From contig CAYXTO010000016.1 in NCBI GenBank assembly GCA_964468045.1, positions 1 through 64,000 of the forward strand: a stretch of 64,000 bases of DNA, written 5' to 3'. The first letter of the stretch is position 1; the number at the start of each line of letters is the position of its first letter. This document shows, piece by piece, positions 43,959-51,827 of the stretch. The stretch comes from JAWKXU01 sp964468045. Its GTDB lineage: Bacteria > Pseudomonadota > Alphaproteobacteria > Sphingomonadales > Sphingomonadaceae. The notes below the pieces were generated by a model. It did not search any database and was not told where the DNA came from. It saw only the letters and a list, made by a program, of their open reading frames with translations. The translations under genes were made by a program, and so were the position numbers.

Positions 43959-44432
43959 TTGCTCGCGATCATCTGGCATAGCCGGACCGGAGCCGCACGG
44001 GCTATGGCGCACGCCGCAGCCACTGCGGCTGGTTCGCGGGCCTATCTGATCCGCGCGGATCAGGCGCGGCCGGAGGATTTCCTGACGGCGAGGGGCTATC
44101 TGTTCGTCTGCCCGGAAAACCTTGCGAGTATGAGCGGCGCGATGAAGGAGATGTTCGATCGCTCCTACTATCCGGTTCTTGGTCGGATCGAGGGGCGTGC
44201 CTACGCCACGGCGATTGCGGCGGGATCGGACGGCGCAGGCGCCACCGCGCAAATCGACCGGATCGTGACGGGGTGGAGATTGAAACGCGTGGCGGACCCC
44301 CTGATCGTCAATCTTCAGGCGCAAGCCCCGGAAGAGATACTCGCTCCGAAAACCCTCTCCGAATCCCAGTTGCGCAGTTGCGCGGAGCTTGGCGCCGCGC
44401 TCTCGGAAGGATTGGCTTTGGGCATATTCTGA
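43959..44432 (+). CDS. Flavodoxin-like protein
   Basis: 157 residues. The N-terminal strand and phosphate loop (LAIIWHSRTGAARAMAHAAA) fit the flavodoxin/NADPH-FMN-reductase fold, with ARGYLFVCPENLASMSGAMK as the isoalloxazine-contacting region and SYYPVLGRIEGRAYATAIAA after it. Likely an FMN-binding reductase. The partner is unknown. The start is probably TTG at 43959, five bases after the upstream stop. Confidence 0.7.
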   Translation: MLAIIWHSRTGAARAMAHAAATAAGSRAYLIRADQARPEDFLTARGYLFVCPENLASMSGAMKEMFDRSYYPVLGRIEGRAYATAIAAGSDGAGATAQIDRIVTGWRLKRVADPLIVNLQAQAPEEILAPKTLSESQLRSCAELGAALSEGLALGIF

Positions 44433-44531
44433 CAGATGTATCCGTAACGGGATCATTCCCTGCCGGAGGACTCGACCTGCCCATTCTTTGGCTTCACAAA
44501 CCGGACCTGTGCAACAGGGCGATGGCAAAAC

Positions 44532-45305
44532 ATGAATGATTACAAAGGTGAGTACGGCGTTTCCCTGGCCTTCCCGCCGGGATTGCGCCCCGATCCCTGT
44601 CATCTGGATGCGCTTGCGCAGGCGAGCGGAAGCTTCTCCATAAGCCAGTATCCAGGCGGTCGTGCGGTTGCCGGCCGGCCCTTGGGCGAGGGCGGCGCCC
44701 CGGTTTCCGTCGAGGCGCTGATGTGGGGCCTGACGTTCGATGTGATCGGCCTGGCCCCGGGCGAAGGCGCACCCTTGCCTCCATGCCCCTACCATTTCGA
44801 TCTTCCGCCCGGGTTCGACATTGCGGGCCATGAGGCGGTGCGCATCCTGCCCGGTCCGCATCTGCATGGAGGAGAGCGTCTTGTTCCCATAGTCCGCGCG
44901 ATGGCCGGCCTGGCGGCGGCGCTGTGCAGCCTTCCCGATCTGGCGGCGGTGGTCTGGCATCCGGCAAGAAGCTGCATCGCCCCGGGTTACTTTTCGGCGA
45001 TTGCCACCAACTGGCTGGGAGGGGGCGTGTTTCCCGCAAGGGGGCTGGTCGGCCTGGCGGAAGTGGCGGATGGCGCGCTGCAGAGCGAAGGGGTGGGCTT
45101 CTTCACCGGGCAGGAGCTGCGGATCGAGCCCGAGCTGATGGGCGATCCGGCGGCCGCGAGCAGGATCGCCGTCCGGCTGATCGATCATCTGGTGACGAAT
45201 GGCTCCCTGGATCGGAGCATGGACATCGGCGGGCCGGAAGGCCGGTTGCTCAGAATAGTGCCTTCCGAAAATGGCCGCCTCGTCCGGGTCTGGAGCGCAA
45301 GCTGA
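44532..45305 (+). CDS. Hypothetical protein, DUF4261-like C-terminal part
   Basis: 257 residues without signal peptide. The C-terminal half (LAAVVWHPARSCIAPGYFSA, then LVGLAEVADGALQSEGVGFF and GQELRIEPEL) resembles DUF4261 proteins, which I recall only as a family of unknown function. The N-terminal half is Gly/Pro-rich. It begins 99 bases after the flavodoxin-like gene on the same strand. I cannot assign a function. Confidence 0.45.
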   Translation: MNDYKGEYGVSLAFPPGLRPDPCHLDALAQASGSFSISQYPGGRAVAGRPLGEGGAPVSVEALMWGLTFDVIGLAPGEGAPLPPCPYHFDLPPGFDIAGHEAVRILPGPHLHGGERLVPIVRAMAGLAAALCSLPDLAAVVWHPARSCIAPGYFSAIATNWLGGGVFPARGLVGLAEVADGALQSEGVGFFTGQELRIEPELMGDPAAASRIAVRLIDHLVTNGSLDRSMDIGGPEGRLLRIVPSENGRLVRVWSAS

Positions 45306-45396
45306 ACCGCCGGGATTTCAGCGGCAGGGGAGGGTGAACGAGACTCTCGCCCAGATAGCGGGAAATCCGCTCACCTCCCTTTCCGATCCGATCCGA

Positions 45397-47076
45397 TCAG
45401 CCCGCCGATGCCGAGTTGGCGGCGCTCAGTATCGCCCTGACGCTTGCCGTGGCCACGTCGGGATCAATGCCTACGCCCCATACGACCTTGCCATCGGGGC
45501 GCGTACATTCGACATAGGCCGCCGCGCGCGCATCGGTGCCCTTGCTGAGGGCATGCTCGCTGTAGTCCAGCACATCCATTTCCAGCCCGAACGTGTCTTT
45601 CAGGGTGGCGAGGACGGACGAGATCAACCCGTTGCCGCGCCCGCTTACCGATTGCGCTTCGCCATCGACGCGAATGGTTCCGCTGAATACGCGGGTGCCA
45701 TCGTGGGCGCGCGTTTCGTCATAATCGACGAGCTGGAACCGCCGGTTCGGCGTTTGCATGTGATACGTCTTGCGAAAGACTTCCCAGATGTCCTCCGCAT
45801 TCAGCTCGCGGCCCAGCTGGTCGGCCAGATCCTGCACATGGCGGGAGAAATGCGCCTGCATCCGCTTGGGCAGCTTGAGGCCCTTGTCCTGCTCCAGAAC
45901 CCAGGCGAAACCGCCCTTTCCGCTCTGCGAATTGACCCGGATGACCGCTTCGTAAGAGCGTCCCAGATCAGCCGGATCGATCGGCAGATAAGGCACCCGC
46001 CACAGCTCGTCGTTCTGGACTTCGTGCGCGGCGAAGCCCTTCTTGATCGCGTCCTGGTGGCTGCCCGAAAAGGCGGTGAAGACCAGTTCGCCGCCATAGG
46101 GATGGCGTTGATGCACCGGGATCTGGTTGCAATATTCGACCGTCTCGATGACCTTGTCGATATTCGAGAAATCCAGACCCGGATCAACACCTTGCGTGTA
46201 CATGTTGAGAGCAACTGTCACCAGACAACAATTGCCCGTGCGCTCGCCATTGCCGAACAGGCAACCCTCGACGCGATCGGCGCCGGCCATCATGCCCAGT
46301 TCGGCCGCCGCAACCCCGGTGCCCCGATCGTTATGGGTGTGCAGGCTGATCACCACGCTGTCCCGCCGCGGAATGTTGCGGCAGAAATACTCGATCTGAT
46401 CGGCATAGATATTCGGTGTCGCCGCTTCCACCGTCGCCGGCAGATTGAGGATCAGCGGATGATCGGGCGTGGGCTGCAGGATATCCATCACCGCTTCGCA
46501 GACTTCCAGGCTGAAATCGATCTCGGCCGTGGAGAAGGTTTCCGGGCTGTACTGGAAGTGCCAGTCCGTGCCCGGACGCGCGGCCGCTTCATCGCGCAGC
46601 ACCTTTGCGCCTTTCACGGCGATTTCCTTCACCTCTTCCCGGCTCATCTGGAATACGATCTGGCGCCAGGCGGGTGAAACCGCATTGTACAGATGGACGA
46701 TCGCGGCATGCGCGCCATCCAGGCTGTCGAAGCTGGTGCGGATCAGATCTTCGCGCGACTGGGTGAGGACCTGCACCATGACGTCGTCCGGAATCCGCCC
46801 GGAACGGACGAGACCCTGGATAAAATCGAATTCGGTCGCTCCGGCGGCCGGAAACCCGATCTCGATCTCCTTCAGGCCGACCTCGACCAGCAGATCGAAG
46901 AAGCGGTTCTTCTTCGCGGCATCCATCGGATCGATGATGGACTGGTTGCCATCGCGCAGGTCGGTGGAGAGCCAGCGCGGCGGGGCGGTGATGACATGGT
47001 TCGGCCACTGCCGGTCGGACAGGGCAATTTGCGGGAACGGTCGGTATTTGACCGATGGATCGGAAAGCATCGACAT
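45397..47076 (-). CDS. leuA: 2-isopropylmalate synthase
   Basis: A 559-residue cytoplasmic enzyme making 2-isopropylmalate from 2-oxoisovalerate and acetyl-CoA, the first step of leucine synthesis. The catalytic TIM barrel begins at APPRWLSTDLRDGNQSIIDP, with VVISLHTHNDRGTGVAAAEL and GCLFGNGERTGNCC. The C-terminal regulatory (leucine-binding) domain is complete. It has the long form of LeuA with an extended N-terminus (RPFPQIALSDRQWP). The ATG at 47076 is preferred; an alternative is 47070. A candidate leader peptide lies upstream. Confidence 0.95.
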   Translation of the reverse strand: MSMLSDPSVKYRPFPQIALSDRQWPNHVITAPPRWLSTDLRDGNQSIIDPMDAAKKNRFFDLLVEVGLKEIEIGFPAAGATEFDFIQGLVRSGRIPDDVMVQVLTQSREDLIRTSFDSLDGAHAAIVHLYNAVSPAWRQIVFQMSREEVKEIAVKGAKVLRDEAAARPGTDWHFQYSPETFSTAEIDFSLEVCEAVMDILQPTPDHPLILNLPATVEAATPNIYADQIEYFCRNIPRRDSVVISLHTHNDRGTGVAAAELGMMAGADRVEGCLFGNGERTGNCCLVTVALNMYTQGVDPGLDFSNIDKVIETVEYCNQIPVHQRHPYGGELVFTAFSGSHQDAIKKGFAAHEVQNDELWRVPYLPIDPADLGRSYEAVIRVNSQSGKGGFAWVLEQDKGLKLPKRMQAHFSRHVQDLADQLGRELNAEDIWEVFRKTYHMQTPNRRFQLVDYDETRAHDGTRVFSGTIRVDGEAQSVSGRGNGLISSVLATLKDTFGLEMDVLDYSEHALSKGTDARAAAYVECTRPDGKVVWGVGIDPDVATASVRAILSAANSASAG

Positions 47077-47159
47077 CTGGAAACCATCTCTTGCTGCGTT
47101 GTGTTGAGGGCTGATCGGTTCCCCCGGACGGCGTGCGCCGCCCGCGGACAGCGCAAGGT

Positions 47160-47225
47160 TCACGCCCGGGGGCGTGTAAGTCGCAGCAGCGGGCCAAGGG
47201 CCTGTATAGGACGTGTTTCCATCAT
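47160..47225 (-). CDS. Candidate leuA leader peptide
   Basis: 21 codons: MMETRPIQALGPLLRLTRPR followed by A and a stop. Four leucine codons occur within seven positions, as in leader peptides where ribosome stalling at Leu codons senses leucine shortage. The stop lies inside GC-rich DNA that can form alternative hairpins before leuA. No strong ribosome-binding site is visible, so this is a candidate only. Confidence 0.45.
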   Translation of the reverse strand: MMETRPIQALGPLLRLTRPRA

Positions 47226-47401
47226 GGCTGGCGCGCATATGGGGCATATGGGCCGCAAAGTCCAGTCCGAAGCATCACGGAGAGGGGGGTTGACACAGTT
47301 GACACTGTTCCAGGGTAAAAAAACACTCCCCCGGAATGGGGCGAACGAAGGCGTGAAAACGGCTGAAATTCGAGGGTTCATCGCCCGGCTTTAGACTGCT
47401 T

Positions 47402-47424
47402 CCAGCGCTGTAGGAAAGCGCTGG
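47402..47424 (-). terminator. Hairpin after the YceI gene
   Basis: CCAGCGCT and AGCGCTGG form a perfect 8-base stem with a 7-base loop, 27 bases after the YceI stop. There is no U-run, so it is a possible weak terminator or mRNA end. Confidence 0.4.
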
Positions 47425-47450
47425 CGTGCAGGCCGGGCGAGAACGTCGCG

Positions 47451-48101
47451 TCACTTCTTCTCGAACGCGGCGGTGATGTCCAGTTCCACCTCATCCGACA
47501 CCAGCGGGATGAAGCCGTTGATGCCGAAATCGGAACGCTTGATCTTTGCCTCGCCCTCGAAGCCCACGGTTTCGACCTTGCTCATCGGATTGGCTCCGGC
47601 CCCGGTAAATTCCGCTTCGATGGTAACCGGCCTGGTGATGCCGTTGATCGTCAAATTGCCGGTGATGAGCGCTTCCTTGCCATCCTCGCCGGGCTTGACC
47701 GAGGTGGAAACGAAGGTTGCGGCTGCCGGGGCGGGGCCGAAGAAATCGGGCTTGGCTCCATCCTTGCCTGCACGGAGAAGATGCTCGGTCAGGCCCGCGT
47801 TGGCCGTGGTGACTTCGGCAATCGGGATCGTGACCGAAAGCTTCGCGGCCGAAAGATTGGTCGGATCCAGTTCCAGCGTGCCGCTGACATTGCCGAAGAT
47901 GCCGAAATAATCGTTGAAGCCCAGGTGGTCGACCCGCCAGCCCACCAGGGTATGCGCGGGATCGGCGGTATAGGAACCGGCGGTCACCCGGCTGACATCC
48001 TCCACGCCCGGCAATGCGGGCTGCTGATGGTGATCGGCAAGCAGCGGAGTTGCGGCAAGCACGAGCACGGGGGCAATGGCAGCAAATGCAATCAGTCGCA
48101 T
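47451..48101 (-). CDS. YceI-family protein
   Basis: A 216-residue periplasmic protein. Signal peptide MRLIAFAAIAPVLVLAATPL, then the YceI lipocalin-like barrel: YTADPAHTLVGWRVDHLGFN, GTLELDPTNLSAAKLSVTIP and the typical end FGINGFIPLVSDEVELDITA. Family members bind polyprenoid or amide-like lipids in a barrel. CGGAG before ATG 48101. It lies between ilvC and leuA but is separated from ilvC by a terminator, so it is probably its own unit. Confidence 0.88.
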   Translation of the reverse strand: MRLIAFAAIAPVLVLAATPLLADHHQQPALPGVEDVSRVTAGSYTADPAHTLVGWRVDHLGFNDYFGIFGNVSGTLELDPTNLSAAKLSVTIPIAEVTTANAGLTEHLLRAGKDGAKPDFFGPAPAAATFVSTSVKPGEDGKEALITGNLTINGITRPVTIEAEFTGAGANPMSKVETVGFEGEAKIKRSDFGINGFIPLVSDEVELDITAAFEKK

Positions 48102-48210
48102 GATCTGGCTCCGAAATTCGCGGTTGGAAGGTTCACTTGAAAGGAGAACGAGACGGTACGCGAGCGGCTGTAGCAAAGCCGCATAACTTGGCAGTAACAT
48201 CTTTCAGCAA

Positions 48211-48269
48211 GAAACAGAAACGCCCGCGCATCGAACCCCGCCTGTGATCGAGGTTCAAACGCGCGGGCG
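48211..48269 (-). terminator. Terminator after ilvC
   Basis: On the minus strand a 9-base stem CGCCCGCGC/GCGCGGGCG (48221-48229 with 48261-48269), with an inner GAACC/GGTTC pairing, is followed by TTTCTGTTTC. It ends the ilvB-ilvH-ilvC transcript. Confidence 0.65.
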
Positions 48270-48311
48270 CGAAAATCGTTTCAGGACGCGGCGCGATTAC
48301 GCCGCGCCGGA

Positions 48312-49331
48312 TCAGTTCTTGTCCTTGTCGACCAGCTTGTTCGCGCCGATCCAGGGCATCATCGCGCGCAGCTTGGCGCCGGTTTCCTCGATCGGGTGCG
48401 TGCCCTGCAGCTTCCGCTTGGCCTTCATTTCCGGATAACCGGCCTTGATGTCGGTGATGAAGCGCTGGACGAACTTGCCTTCCTGGATGTCCTTCAGGAT
48501 GCGCTTCATTTCCGCCTTGGTCTCATCGGTGATCACGCGCGGGCCGGTGTGATAATCGCCGTATTCCGCGGTGTTCGAGATCGAATAGCGCATGTTGGCG
48601 ATGCCGCCTTCATACATCAGGTCCACGATCAGCTTGGTTTCGTGGAGACATTCGAAATAGGCCATTTCCGGCGCGTAGCCGGCTTCGACCAGGGTTTCGA
48701 AACCGGCCATGATCAGGTGGGAAATGCCGCCGCACAGAACGGCCTGCTCACCGAACAGGTCGGTTTCGCATTCTTCCTTGAAGTTGGTTTCGATGATGCC
48801 CGAACGGCCGCCGCCAACGCCGGAGGCGTAGGCCAGCGCGATGTCGTGGGCGTTGCCGGTAGTGTCCTGCGCGATGGCGACCAGACAGGGCACGCCGCCG
48901 CCGGTGACATATTCATTGCGCACGGTGTGGCCGGGGCCCTTCGGCGCGATCATGATCACGTCGATATCGCTGCGCGGTTCGATCAGGCCGAAATGGATGT
49001 TGAGGCCATGAGCGAAGGCAAGCGCCGCGCCGGGCTTCATGTTGTCCTTGAGATCGGCTTCCCAGATGCCGGCCTGGTTTTCGTCCGGAGCGAGAACCAT
49101 CAGGATATCGGCCCACTTCGCCGCGTCGGCATTGGACAGGACCTTGAAGCCTGCGGCTTCCGCCTTCTTGGCGCTGGCGGAATTGGGGCGGAGCGCGATG
49201 GCGACTTCCTTCACCCCGGAATCGCGCAGGTTCTGCGCATGTGCGTGGCCCTGGCTGCCATAGCCGAGCACGGCGATCTTCTTGTCGGTGATTAGGTTGA
49301 GGTCGCAATCGGCGTCGTAATAAACTTTCAT
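48312..49331 (-). CDS. ilvC: Ketol-acid reductoisomerase (NADP+)
   Basis: A 339-residue enzyme, the exact usual length of class I IlvC. It converts acetolactate to dihydroxyvalerate in valine, isoleucine and leucine synthesis. The NADPH site is VLGYGSQGHAHAQNLRDSG. The catalytic domain includes FGEQAVLCGGISHLIMAGFE with metal-binding Glu/Asp. Start at MKVYYDADCDLN, the standard N-terminus. Third gene of ilvB-ilvH-ilvC. Confidence 0.97.
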   Translation of the reverse strand: MKVYYDADCDLNLITDKKIAVLGYGSQGHAHAQNLRDSGVKEVAIALRPNSASAKKAEAAGFKVLSNADAAKWADILMVLAPDENQAGIWEADLKDNMKPGAALAFAHGLNIHFGLIEPRSDIDVIMIAPKGPGHTVRNEYVTGGGVPCLVAIAQDTTGNAHDIALAYASGVGGGRSGIIETNFKEECETDLFGEQAVLCGGISHLIMAGFETLVEAGYAPEMAYFECLHETKLIVDLMYEGGIANMRYSISNTAEYGDYHTGPRVITDETKAEMKRILKDIQEGKFVQRFITDIKAGYPEMKAKRKLQGTHPIEETGAKLRAMMPWIGANKLVDKDKN

Positions 49332-49445
49332 CTTCTGCCCTTTTCGTCTCCCCTGCATGACAGGGGCAAAATCAAGTTCGCTCCATGGCGATCGGTGGAA
49401 TCGCCCCTGCGGCTCGCAGCGGCGAAAAGATCGGTCCGTTGGCGG

Positions 49446-49961
49446 CTATGCCCCTTCGGCCCCGCGCATCATCCCGACGATCCCGGTCCGCCCCACTTCG
49501 ACCAGACCCAGTTCGCGCATGATCGCGACGAAGCTGTCGATCTTGTCCGGGGCGCCGGTCAGCTCGAAAACGAAGCTGGAAGTGGTGGTATCCACTACCT
49601 TGGCCCGGAACACATCCGCCACGCGCAGCGCCTCTACGCGCTTCTCCCCGGTGCCTGCAACCTTTACCAGCGCAAGCTCGCGTTCGACATGCGGGCCCAT
49701 CTCGGTCAGGTCGGTTACCTTGTGGACCGGCACGAGGCGTTCGAGCTGGGCATGGATCTGGTCGATCACCGCGGGCGGCCCCTGGGTGACGATGGTGATG
49801 CGGCTGACCGAATGGTTCTCGCTGATGTCGGCCACGGTCAGGCTGTCGATATTATAGCCGCGCGCCGTGAACATCCCGGCAATGCGCGCAAGGATGCCCG
49901 CCTCGTTGTCGACCGTGATGGTCAGAACATGGCGTTCGGATTCAAGGGTGCTGATTTTCAT
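49446..49961 (-). CDS. ilvH: Acetolactate synthase small (regulatory) subunit
   Basis: 171 residues: N-terminal ACT domain (HVLTITVDNEAGILARIAGM and RGYNIDSLTV) that binds valine for feedback control, and a C-terminal ALS_ss domain ending LGLVEVGRTGIVGMMRG. Its start overlaps the stop of the large-subunit gene (TAATG), consistent with equal production of the subunits. Confidence 0.96.
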   Translation of the reverse strand: MKISTLESERHVLTITVDNEAGILARIAGMFTARGYNIDSLTVADISENHSVSRITIVTQGPPAVIDQIHAQLERLVPVHKVTDLTEMGPHVERELALVKVAGTGEKRVEALRVADVFRAKVVDTTTSSFVFELTGAPDKIDSFVAIMRELGLVEVGRTGIVGMMRGAEGA

Positions 49962-51703
49962 TAGACCAGAGCCTTCGCTTCATCTTCCATGGTTCCGGCC
50001 ACTTCGTCTCCGTACAGGATCATGTCGGTATGCGCCGCCCCCGACGGGATCATCGGGAAGCAATTGGCCTCCTTGGAGATCAGGCAATCAACCATGACCG
50101 GGCCATCGTGCTCCATCATTGCCTTGATGCCCGCGTCCAGCTCGGCCTCGTTGTGAATGCGGATGCCTTTCCAGCCATAGGCTTCGGCAAGGGCGACGAA
50201 ATCGGGCAGGCTGTCCGAATAGGAATTCGAATAGCGGCTTTCATAGGTCAGTTCCTGCCATTGGCGGACCATCCCCATATATTCATTGTTGAGGATGAAC
50301 ACCTTGACCGGCAGGCGATACTGGCTGGCGGTGCCCATTTCCTGGATATTCATCTGGATCGAGGCTTCGCCGGCAATGTCGATCACCAGCGAGTCCGGAT
50401 TGCCCAGCTGCGCGCCGATCGCGGCGGGCAGGCCATAGCCCATGGTGCCCAGACCGCCCGATGTCAGCCATTTGTTCGGGCCGAAGAAGCCGAAATATTG
50501 CGCGGCCCACATCTGGTGCTGCCCGACCTCGGTGGTGATGATCGGATCCTTGTCCTGGGTGAGGGCGAACAGCCGTTCCACCGCGAGTTGCGGCATCAGC
50601 TCCGGCGTATTCTTCGGATAGGCCAGGCTGTCACGCGCGCGCCAGCCATCGATCCGGGCCCTCCACTCCGTCAGGTCCGGGGTGGGGCGGTTGCCCCATG
50701 CCGCGATCAGCTGTTCCAGAACCTGGCCACAGTCGCCGATGATCGGCAGATCGACCGGAACCGTCTTGTTGATGGAGGAGCGGTCTATATCGATATGAAT
50801 CTTCTCGGAATTCGGAGCGAACGCATCGAGCCGGCCGGTCACCCGGTCGTCGAAGCGGGCGCCGACGCAGATGATCAGGTCGGCCCGGTTCATCGCCATG
50901 TTGGATTCATAGGTGCCGTGCATGCCGAGCATGCCGAGCCAGTCGGAATGATCGGACGGGAACGCCCCCAGGCCCATCAGCGTGGAGGTCACCGGAATGC
51001 CGGTCAGCGACTGGAACTTGCGCAGAAGCTCCGTGGCGCGCGGCCCCGAATTGATGATGCCGCCACCGGTATAGAGTACCGGCTCCTTCGCTCCGGCGAT
51101 CATTTCGATGGCGCGGGCGATCTCGTCCTGCGATCCTTCGACGCGCGGCCGATAGCGAGCGGGGCGCTGCGGCGCCTGGTCGGTGAGGCTGGCGGTCGCG
51201 ACCTGGACGTTCTTGGGCAGATCGATCAGAACCGGCCCCGGCCGGCCGGTGGTCGCGATCTCGAAAGCCTCGTCGACCGTCGCCGCGAGCTCGGAAGGAT
51301 CCTTCACCAGATAATTATGCTTGGTGCAGTGGCGGGTGATGCCGATCGTATCCGCTTCTTGGAACGCGTCGGAACCGATCAGGTTGGTGGCGACCTGCCC
51401 GGTGATGACGATCATCGGGATGGAATCCATGAAGGCGTCGGCGATGCCGGTAACGGCGTTGGTCGCGCCGGGGCCGGAGGTGACCAGCACCACGCCCGGC
51501 TTGCCGGTGGAGCGGGCATAGCCTTCCGCCGCATGAGCAGCGCCAGCTTCATGGCGGACCAGGATGTGCCGGATCCGGGCATCGCTGAACAATTCGTCAT
51601 AGATCGGCAACACGGCCCCGCCGGGATAGCCGAACACGAATTCGACACCCTGCCGCACCAGGCATTCGACGAGAATGGCCGCGCCGCTACGCTCTTCAGT
51701 CAC
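49961..51703 (-). CDS. ilvB: Acetolactate synthase large (catalytic) subunit
   Basis: A 580-residue thiamine-diphosphate enzyme making acetolactate from pyruvate. Motifs: VFGYPGGAVLPIYDEL with the active-site Glu region, GPGATNAVTGIADAFMDSIP, the FAD-linked centre and the thiamine-binding GDGxxN-type motif, which here reads IDIAGEASIQMNIQEM. The start is GTG preceded by GAGGAATTATC. The short leader contains an intrinsic terminator, so expression is probably controlled by attenuation. Confidence 0.95.
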   Translation of the reverse strand: MTEERSGAAILVECLVRQGVEFVFGYPGGAVLPIYDELFSDARIRHILVRHEAGAAHAAEGYARSTGKPGVVLVTSGPGATNAVTGIADAFMDSIPMIVITGQVATNLIGSDAFQEADTIGITRHCTKHNYLVKDPSELAATVDEAFEIATTGRPGPVLIDLPKNVQVATASLTDQAPQRPARYRPRVEGSQDEIARAIEMIAGAKEPVLYTGGGIINSGPRATELLRKFQSLTGIPVTSTLMGLGAFPSDHSDWLGMLGMHGTYESNMAMNRADLIICVGARFDDRVTGRLDAFAPNSEKIHIDIDRSSINKTVPVDLPIIGDCGQVLEQLIAAWGNRPTPDLTEWRARIDGWRARDSLAYPKNTPELMPQLAVERLFALTQDKDPIITTEVGQHQMWAAQYFGFFGPNKWLTSGGLGTMGYGLPAAIGAQLGNPDSLVIDIAGEASIQMNIQEMGTASQYRLPVKVFILNNEYMGMVRQWQELTYESRYSNSYSDSLPDFVALAEAYGWKGIRIHNEAELDAGIKAMMEHDGPVMVDCLISKEANCFPMIPSGAAHTDMILYGDEVAGTMEDEAKALV

Positions 51704-51756
51704 GATAATTCCTCATTCACAGCTTTGGTCAGGAACAAAAAAGCGACCCGGCGCAT
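51700..51756 (-). CDS. Possible 18-residue leader ORF overlapping the ilvB start
   Basis: MRRVAFLFLTKAVNEELS begins in the loop of the leader terminator, runs through its U-run and stops on the ilvB GTG (GTGA). It contains Val and Leu codons. There is no well-placed ribosome-binding site apart from GGAGAGGAAG 20 bases upstream, so translation is uncertain. Confidence 0.25.
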   Translation of the reverse strand: MRRVAFLFLTKAVNEELS

Positions 51757-51771
51757 GGGGGGCGCCGGGTC
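51737..51771 (-). terminator. Intrinsic terminator in the ilvB leader (probable attenuator)
   Basis: GACCCGGCGC/GCGCCGGGTC, a perfect 10-base stem with a 7-base loop, is followed on the minus strand by GC and six T. It ends 33 bases before the ilvB start. Since no promoter fits in those 33 bases, ilvB transcription must pass through it. It may also terminate miaA transcripts. Confidence 0.75.
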
Positions 51772-51796
51772 TTCCTCTCCTGACAGAACGGCGTGC

Positions 51797-51824
51797 GGGT
51801 ATAAGAAAGGAAATGATGTGTCAA
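51797..51824 (-). promoter_or_regulatory. Candidate ilvB promoter
   Basis: On the minus strand TTGACA (51824-51819) is followed after 15-16 bases by TATACC/ATACCC. It is flanked upstream by two palindromes, TCAATCC-N3-GGATTGA (51821-51837) and TTGAAAT-N3-ATTTCAA (51834-51850), which could be operator sites overlapping the end of miaA. Confidence 0.5.
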
Positions 51825-51827
51825 TCC

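Larger units (their letters stand above)
47077..47450 (-). promoter_or_regulatory. leuA leader region
   Basis: 374 bases upstream of leuA. They contain a Leu-rich mini-ORF (47160-47225), CCCCCGG and CCGGGGG segments that can pair across 47125-47175, and a stretch at 47290-47310 with tandem TTGACAC on the plus strand (a TGTCAA dyad). A weak hairpin with seven T is seen on the minus strand at about 47320-47345. These would allow attenuation or repression, but the promoter is not located. Confidence 0.45.

Noticed and set aside
48396..49295. Open frame on the plus strand opposite ilvC
   Set aside because: Antisense shadow of a full-length ketol-acid reductoisomerase.
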